From: DASZZY01 sp036260395 | GTDB lineage: Bacteria > Actinomycetota > UBA4738 > CALAEC01 | Direction: 5' to 3' | Length of the DNA stretch: 9,824 bases | Assembly: GCA_036260395.1 (NCBI GenBank) | Contig: DASZZY010000097.1 | Span: 1-9,824, forward strand | Shown: positions 6,295-9,824 of the stretch, one piece after another | Numbering within the stretch: position 1 is the first letter of the stretch | Layout of the letters: each line of letters begins with the position of its first letter | The notes under the pieces: model-generated | Databases searched by the model: none | What the model was told of the DNA's origin: nothing | Seen by the model: only the letters and a program-made list of their open reading frames with translations | Made by a program: the position numbers and the translations under genes

Positions 6295-7379
6295 CGCTCC
6301 TCCCGGAGCGCCCACCGCGCGAGGCGGGCGATCTGGCGGGCGGCGGCCGTGGAACGTCCGGCCACGAGCTCGCCGCGGTTCTGGGCCCGAAGGACCGAGC
6401 GCTCGCGTCTGATCACGGCCACCGGCCGGAGCCCGAAGACCCGCTCGGCGTCCTGCGGCACGACCTCGCCCCTGGCGGCGCGGTTGACGACGAGCTGGCA
6501 CCGGCCGTCCAGCCCCCGGCCGGCGAGGTAGTCCAGGAGCCGCCGCGCCTCGCGGAACCCCACGACGTCGAGCGTGACGACGATCAGGAGGTCGTCCGCC
6601 GCTTCCAGCGCCGCCGTGGTCGCCGGCTCCAGCGTCCGGGGCAGGTGGAGGACCACGACCTCGAACCGGGCCCGGAGCTGTCGAACGAGCGCGGACGCCT
6701 CGTCGGCTCCCAGCCAGCGATCGCGCTCGGCGTGGTGGGGGCCGAGGAGCACGCGGAACTTCCTGGGATGCGCGTAGAGGACCCGATCGAGGTGCTCGGC
6801 GGTGAGCTCGTCGACGACCGGCCGGAGCTGCTCGATCGTCGGGACCCCGTTCCCCGGCGGGACGCCCAGCGCCGCGGCCACGTCGTCGTGGTCGAGGGCC
6901 AGGTCGACGAGGACCGCCTCGCTCCCGGCCGCGGCGCACGCCGCGGCCAGGTTCGTGGCCAGGAACGTCACGCCGGCGCCGCCGCGGGCCCCGTAGACGG
7001 CGACGACGCGTCCGCGCTCCGTCCGCTCCGTCGGTCCTCGCCGGGCCGTCCCCTCCGCGTCCCGGGCCAGGGCCTCGCGCTCCTCCGGCCAGAGGTAGAA
7101 CCCCCGGGCGCCCCGGCGGAGCGCCGTGCGCAGCCCCTCGGTGGTCTCTCGCTCCGCGACGACGAGCACCGCCGCGCCGTCGAGGTCGCTCGCCGCGCCG
7201 AGCACGGCGGGGGACGCCACGAGGGCGTCGGGCGCCGACTCGCGGACGGCCCGGGCGAGCGCCGACCCGTCGGCGGCGGCGGCCACCACGCGGAGGCCGG
7301 GGCGCCGGTCAAGGAAGCTCAAGACCTCCTCCTGGAGGGCCGGGTCCTCCAGCCCCAGTACGACGCTGCTCTCCTGCAC
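6291..7379 (-). CDS. tadZ: TadZ/CpaE/Ssd-like protein with degenerate MinD-type ATPase domain
   Basis: TadZ/CpaE proteins place the Tad machinery in the cell. The actinobacterial equivalent at this position, Rv3660c, is annotated as Ssd, linked to septum regulation. The 362-residue product has an atypical receiver domain (1-110) in which the usual phospho-acceptor Asp is replaced by Ser56 (PDALVASP). Residues 124-350 form a MinD/ParA-like domain. Its deviant P-loop is GARGGAGVT (130-138): Arg132 replaces the signature Lys and Val137 replaces the P-loop Lys. VLVDLALDHDDVAAALG (156-172) is conserved, with Asp159. In the Walker B region, VVLHLPRTL (242-250) has His245 where Asp is expected. ATP hydrolysis is therefore doubtful; loss of the P-loop Lys is common among TadZ proteins. 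The start is the GTG at 7379, with AGGAGG four bases upstream. It is the first gene of the operon. Confidence 0.93.
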   Translation of the reverse strand: MQESSVVLGLEDPALQEEVLSFLDRRPGLRVVAAAADGSALARAVRESAPDALVASPAVLGAASDLDGAAVLVVAERETTEGLRTALRRGARGFYLWPEEREALARDAEGTARRGPTERTERGRVVAVYGARGGAGVTFLATNLAAACAAAGSEAVLVDLALDHDDVAAALGVPPGNGVPTIEQLRPVVDELTAEHLDRVLYAHPRKFRVLLGPHHAERDRWLGADEASALVRQLRARFEVVVLHLPRTLEPATTAALEAADDLLIVVTLDVVGFREARRLLDYLAGRGLDGRCQLVVNRAARGEVVPQDAERVFGLRPVAVIRRERSVLRAQNRGELVAGRSTAAARQIARLARWALREER

Positions 7380-7500
7380 CCCGCCTCCTCTCGGGCGAAC
7401 GGTCTGGGGAAGCGGAGGGGGAGGTCCGGCTCGCGAGCGAGCGACCCGGAAGGTACCAGCCGGTCGATGAGGGCGGCATCGCCAGGATGGGGGAACGTTC

Positions 7501-7520
7501 GGGGGATTTGCGCCTCCCCC
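7501..7520. repeat. short inverted repeat, possible hairpin
   Basis: GGGGGA (7501-7506) and TCCCCC (7515-7520) pair around the loop TTTGCGCC. It directly follows the perfect palindrome GAACGTTC at 7493-7500. It could be a structure in either leader or part of a protein-binding region; there is no T tract to support a terminator. Confidence 0.3.
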
Positions 7521-7547
7521 AACCGGCGGTGCCCGGATCGCGGTTGG
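7519..7547. promoter_or_regulatory. operator-like inverted repeat CCAACCG-N15-CGGTTGG
   Basis: The 7-base half-sites at 7519-7525 and 7541-7547 are exact reverse complements, with centres 22 bases apart, about two helical turns. This geometry suits a dimeric regulator bound to one face of DNA, or a hairpin in the PBP leader. It is the longest inverted repeat I found in the divergent gap. No regulator is encoded in the window, so the assignment is inference. Confidence 0.3.
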
Positions 7548-7636
7548 CCGGGAGGCCCGCGGGTAACACGCAATTGGCGGCCGGCGTCACCGCGGAGGCC
7601 GCAGCGGCCCGCCCGCAGCGTTCAGACCGAACCCCT

Positions 7637-7642
7637 GGAGGG
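7637..7642 (+). promoter_or_regulatory. ribosome binding site for the PBP gene
   Basis: GGAGGG stands one base before the ATG at 7644, a tight spacing. It still supports this start because the signal anchor begins about ten codons later and no better in-frame start with a ribosome site is visible nearby. Confidence 0.6.
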
Positions 7643-7643
7643 A

Positions 7644-9824
7644 ATGACCTCGCACGCCCGGATCCCGCGCGTCCTCGAACTGCTCGTCGCCCTCACCGCC
7701 GGGGCGGCGCTCGTCGCCACGTCGCTGCTCCCGGCGGCGGGCGGCGCGGCGCGGGTCGTCGACCGGCTCCAGCGCCGGATCGACCGGCTGGACCGGGACA
7801 TCGACCTGGGGTTCCCGCGCCTCCCCGAGCGCTCCACGATCCTGGCCGCCGACGGCACGCGGCTGGCCACGCTGTTCCTCGAGGAGAACCGCAAGGTGGT
7901 CCGGCTATGGCGGGTCCCGGAGATCACCCGGAGAGCCGTCCTGGCGATCGAGGACGCCGACTTCTACGAGCACCGCGGCGTGGATCCCGCCTCCGTGGCC
8001 CGCGCCGTCGTGACGAACGTCTTGGCCGGGGAGGTCGAGCAGGGCGCTTCGACGATCACCCAGCAGCTGGCCCGCCGGGTGATCCCCGAGGTCGGCACCC
8101 GGGAGACCGTGGCCCGGAAGCTCCGGGAAGCGCGCGTGGCGATCCGGCTCGAGCGCGAGTACACGAAGAACCAGCTCCTGGAGCTGTACCTGAACGAGGT
8201 CTACTTCGGCGGGGGCGCGTACGGGATCGGCACGGCGGCCCGGCGGTACTTCGGAAAGAGCGTGAACCAACTCACGCTGCCGGAGTCCGCGATGCTGGCG
8301 GGTCTCATCGCCGCGCCGAACCGGTTCACCCCGCTCCAGCATCCGGAGGCGGCCAGCGACCGGCGCAACCTGGTCCTGCGGCGGATGAAGGAGCTCGGCT
8401 GGATCGAGCCCCGGCGCGCCGAGCGGGCGGCCGGGAAGCCGATCGAGCTGACCGAGCGCACCCCGCTGGCGCAGCGACGGCCGAAGGCACCGTTCTTCGT
8501 GGAGTACATCAAGCGGCAGATCCTCGCCGACGAGCGCTTCGGCCACAGCCGGCAGACCCGGCAGCGCGTCCTCTACCAGGGCGGGCTCCGGATCCACACG
8601 ACGCTGCGCCCGCCGCTCCAGCGCGCCGCGGGCCGGGCGGTCCGCGGGCACCTCCCGCGGCCGCGCGACCCGGAGGCCGCCCTGGTCGCGGTCCGGCCGG
8701 GGACCGGCGCCATCCGCGCGCTGGTCGGGGGCCAGGACTTCGACCGGCAGAAGTTCGACGCCGCCACCCAGGGACGGCGCCAGGCCGGCTCGGCGTTCAA
8801 GCCGTTCACGCTGGCGGCGGCGCTCCGGCAGGGGATCTCGCCCGGGCGGACCTACGACGGGAGCTCGCCGAAGGTCCTGCGCCTGCCGAACGGCCGCACC
8901 TGGGAGGTCGACAACGCCGGCGGGGCCGACTTCGGGCGGATCGACCTCCGGGAGGCCACCCGCAGCTCGGTCAACGTCGTCTACGCCCAGCTGATCCTGG
9001 ACGTCGGCCCCCGCGCCGTGGTCAGGACGGCCCGGCGCATGGGGATCCGCTCGGAGCTGCCGGCGGTCCCCTCGCTGGCGCTGGGCACCGCGGCCGTCAG
9101 CCCGCTGGAGATGGCCTCGGCGTACGCGACGATCGCCAGCGGCGTGTCGTGTCGCCCGTTCGCCGTCCGGAAGGTCGTCGACCGGGACGGCGAGGTCCTG
9201 ATGCGCCGGGGGAGGGAGGACCGGTGCGAGCGCGCGCTGGCGCCTCGGGTCGCGGTCCGGCTGATCGCCATGCTGCGCCCCGTGGTCGAGTCGGGGACCG
9301 GCACCGCCGCCGACCTGGGCCGCCGGCCGGTCTTCGGCAAGACCGGCACGACCGACGACTTCGCCGACGCCTGGTTCGTGGGGTGCAGCCGCCAGCTGTG
9401 CGCCTCGTCCTGGGTCGGCCACCTCGAGGGCCGGGTCCCGATGACGAACGTCCACGGCATCACGGTGTACGGCGGGACGTTCCCGGCCCGGATCTGGCGC
9501 GACTTTATGGCGGCGGCCATGGAGGGACTGCCCATCCGCGGCTTCCCCGAGCCCCCGCCGCTCGGGGAGCCGGAGCGGGCGGAGGCGAACCCGTCCGCGC
9601 GGCCCGAGTCCCCGGAGCCGCCGCCCGAGCCGTCGCCGGAGGACTCCCCTGAGCCCACGGCGCCCCCCGAGGTGCCGGAGGCGCCGGAGGTCACACCGGA
9701 GCCATCCCCCGAGCCCGTCCTCCCCGATCCGCGGCCAGAGCCGTCCCCCAGTCCGTCGCCCGAGCCCTCTGACGAGCCCTCTGACAAGCCGCGGCCGGGC
9801 CCGTCCCCCGGGCCGTCTCCCTCG
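7644..9824 (+). CDS. bifunctional class A penicillin-binding protein (GT51 transglycosylase/transpeptidase), 3' end outside window
   Basis: The frame gives 727 residues without a stop and runs off the window. Class A PBPs polymerise lipid II into glycan strands and cross-link them outside the membrane. Residues 11-36 are the membrane anchor. The GT51 domain (about 65-250) has all its motifs: EDADFYEHRG (103-112, catalytic Glu103), GASTITQQ (134-141), RKLRE (158-162), YTKNQLLELYLNEVYFGGG (173-191) and RRMKELGW (246-253). The transpeptidase domain (about 340-620) has the active-site tetrad SAFK (Ser383-Lys386), SVN (442-444) and KTGTT (566-570), so both activities should be intact. From about 635 on the chain becomes Pro/Ser/Glu-rich, as in many actinobacterial PonA-type proteins. 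The gene is transcribed away from the Tad operon. Other frames through this region are longer on paper but contain none of these motifs. Confidence 0.96.
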   Translation, partial: MTSHARIPRVLELLVALTAGAALVATSLLPAAGGAARVVDRLQRRIDRLDRDIDLGFPRLPERSTILAADGTRLATLFLEENRKVVRLWRVPEITRRAVLAIEDADFYEHRGVDPASVARAVVTNVLAGEVEQGASTITQQLARRVIPEVGTRETVARKLREARVAIRLEREYTKNQLLELYLNEVYFGGGAYGIGTAARRYFGKSVNQLTLPESAMLAGLIAAPNRFTPLQHPEAASDRRNLVLRRMKELGWIEPRRAERAAGKPIELTERTPLAQRRPKAPFFVEYIKRQILADERFGHSRQTRQRVLYQGGLRIHTTLRPPLQRAAGRAVRGHLPRPRDPEAALVAVRPGTGAIRALVGGQDFDRQKFDAATQGRRQAGSAFKPFTLAAALRQGISPGRTYDGSSPKVLRLPNGRTWEVDNAGGADFGRIDLREATRSSVNVVYAQLILDVGPRAVVRTARRMGIRSELPAVPSLALGTAAVSPLEMASAYATIASGVSCRPFAVRKVVDRDGEVLMRRGREDRCERALAPRVAVRLIAMLRPVVESGTGTAADLGRRPVFGKTGTTDDFADAWFVGCSRQLCASSWVGHLEGRVPMTNVHGITVYGGTFPARIWRDFMAAAMEGLPIRGFPEPPPLGEPERAEANPSARPESPEPPPEPSPEDSPEPTAPPEVPEAPEVTPEPSPEPVLPDPRPEPSPSPSPEPSDEPSDKPRPGPSPGPSPS
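9549..9824 (+). repeat. low-complexity Pro/Ser/Glu-rich tail of the PBP
   Basis: Residues about 636-727 of the PBP consist of irregular EPSPE, PEPP and SPSPSP units and have no folded-domain character. At DNA level, GAGCCCTCTGAC occurs twice in exact tandem at 9762-9785, encoding EPSD twice. Such tails are likely disordered and wall-spanning, and the repeats make length changes by slippage plausible. Confidence 0.8.

Larger units (their letters stand above)
7380..7643. promoter_or_regulatory. divergent control region between the Tad operon and the PBP gene
   Basis: This 264-base non-coding stretch must hold the promoters for both the Tad operon and the PBP gene. I cannot identify a convincing -35/-10 pair on either strand. 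It is rich in symmetry: GCTCGCGAGC (7429-7438), GAACGTTC (7493-7500), a GGGGGA/TCCCCC stem (7501-7520) and CCAACCG-N15-CGGTTGG (7519-7547). I compared it by eye with the consensus of c-di-GMP and c-di-AMP riboswitches and found no good match. Frames that cross it lack gene-like composition. Confidence 0.6.

Noticed and set aside
6295..6939. N-terminal extension of tadA back to 6939
   Set aside because: It lies inside tadZ in another frame and has shadow composition; the ATG at 6294 has GGAGG upstream and a normal CpaF N-terminus.
7380..7643. Riboswitch for c-di-GMP or c-di-AMP in the divergent gap
   Set aside because: Tempting because such switches control pilus and cell-wall genes, but the conserved core sequences are not recognisable on either strand.
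7905..9455. A 516-codon open frame on the - strand opposite the PBP
   Set aside because: Composition is typical of an antisense shadow in GC-rich DNA, with no domain or plausible start signal.
7487..9652. A 721-codon open frame on the + strand across the PBP region
   Set aside because: It is rich in Arg, Pro, Gly and Ala and has no motif. The frame starting at 7644 carries every GT51 and transpeptidase motif and has the G/C bias at third positions.
8981..9787. A - strand frame encoding a Gly/Ser/Asp-rich repeat-like protein that resembles a surface protein
   Set aside because: The repeats are the mirror of the Pro/Ser/Glu tail of the PBP; the rest is antisense to the transpeptidase domain.
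1..9824. CRISPR arrays, tRNA or rRNA genes, insertion sequences, attachment sites
   Set aside because: No regularly spaced repeats, RNA gene signatures, transposase motifs or terminal repeats were seen, and composition is uniform throughout.

Overview
The window is very GC-rich and densely coding, with almost every third codon position G or C, frequent GTG starts and many 4-base stop/start overlaps. The gene content suggests an actinomycete-type bacterium (Actinomycetota): a Tad pilus cluster in the same order as Mycobacterium tuberculosis Rv3660c-Rv3654c, an F420-type luciferase-like oxidoreductase, and a class A penicillin-binding protein (PBP) with a Pro/Ser/Glu-rich tail. The lineage within the phylum cannot be read from the sequence, and another GC-rich monoderm group is possible.

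Left part, + strand (1-1912): the 3' part of an HtrA-like serine protease with a C-terminal PDZ domain, cut by the window start; then, after one base, a luciferase-like (LLM) flavin oxidoreductase; then, overlapping by four bases, a 70-residue protein of unknown function. The three look like one operon. It ends in a 117-base convergent gap holding GC-rich palindromes that may act as terminators.

Middle part, - strand (7379 down to 2030): a compact seven-gene Tad/Flp pilus operon, read tadZ, tadA, tadB, tadC, flp pilin, tadE, and a last gene that joins a TadE/Rv3654c-like N-terminus to a complete VanY-type (M15) zinc peptidase domain. TadA powers pilus assembly, TadB and TadC form the membrane platform, Flp is the major pilin, and TadE and the fusion protein carry pilin-like N-termini. 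The fusion would place a peptidoglycan-trimming enzyme in the pilus machinery. TadZ has lost both the P-loop lysine and the Walker B aspartate. No prepilin peptidase (TadV) or secretin lies in the window.

Right part, + strand (7644-9824): across a 264-base divergent gap with an operator-like dyad, a bifunctional class A PBP (glycosyltransferase 51 plus transpeptidase) begins and runs off the window in a low-complexity Pro-rich tail. The pilus operon is thus flanked by a peptidoglycan synthase on one side and ends with a predicted peptidoglycan hydrolase. The best candidate for something new is the pilin-like/VanY fusion at 2030-2695.
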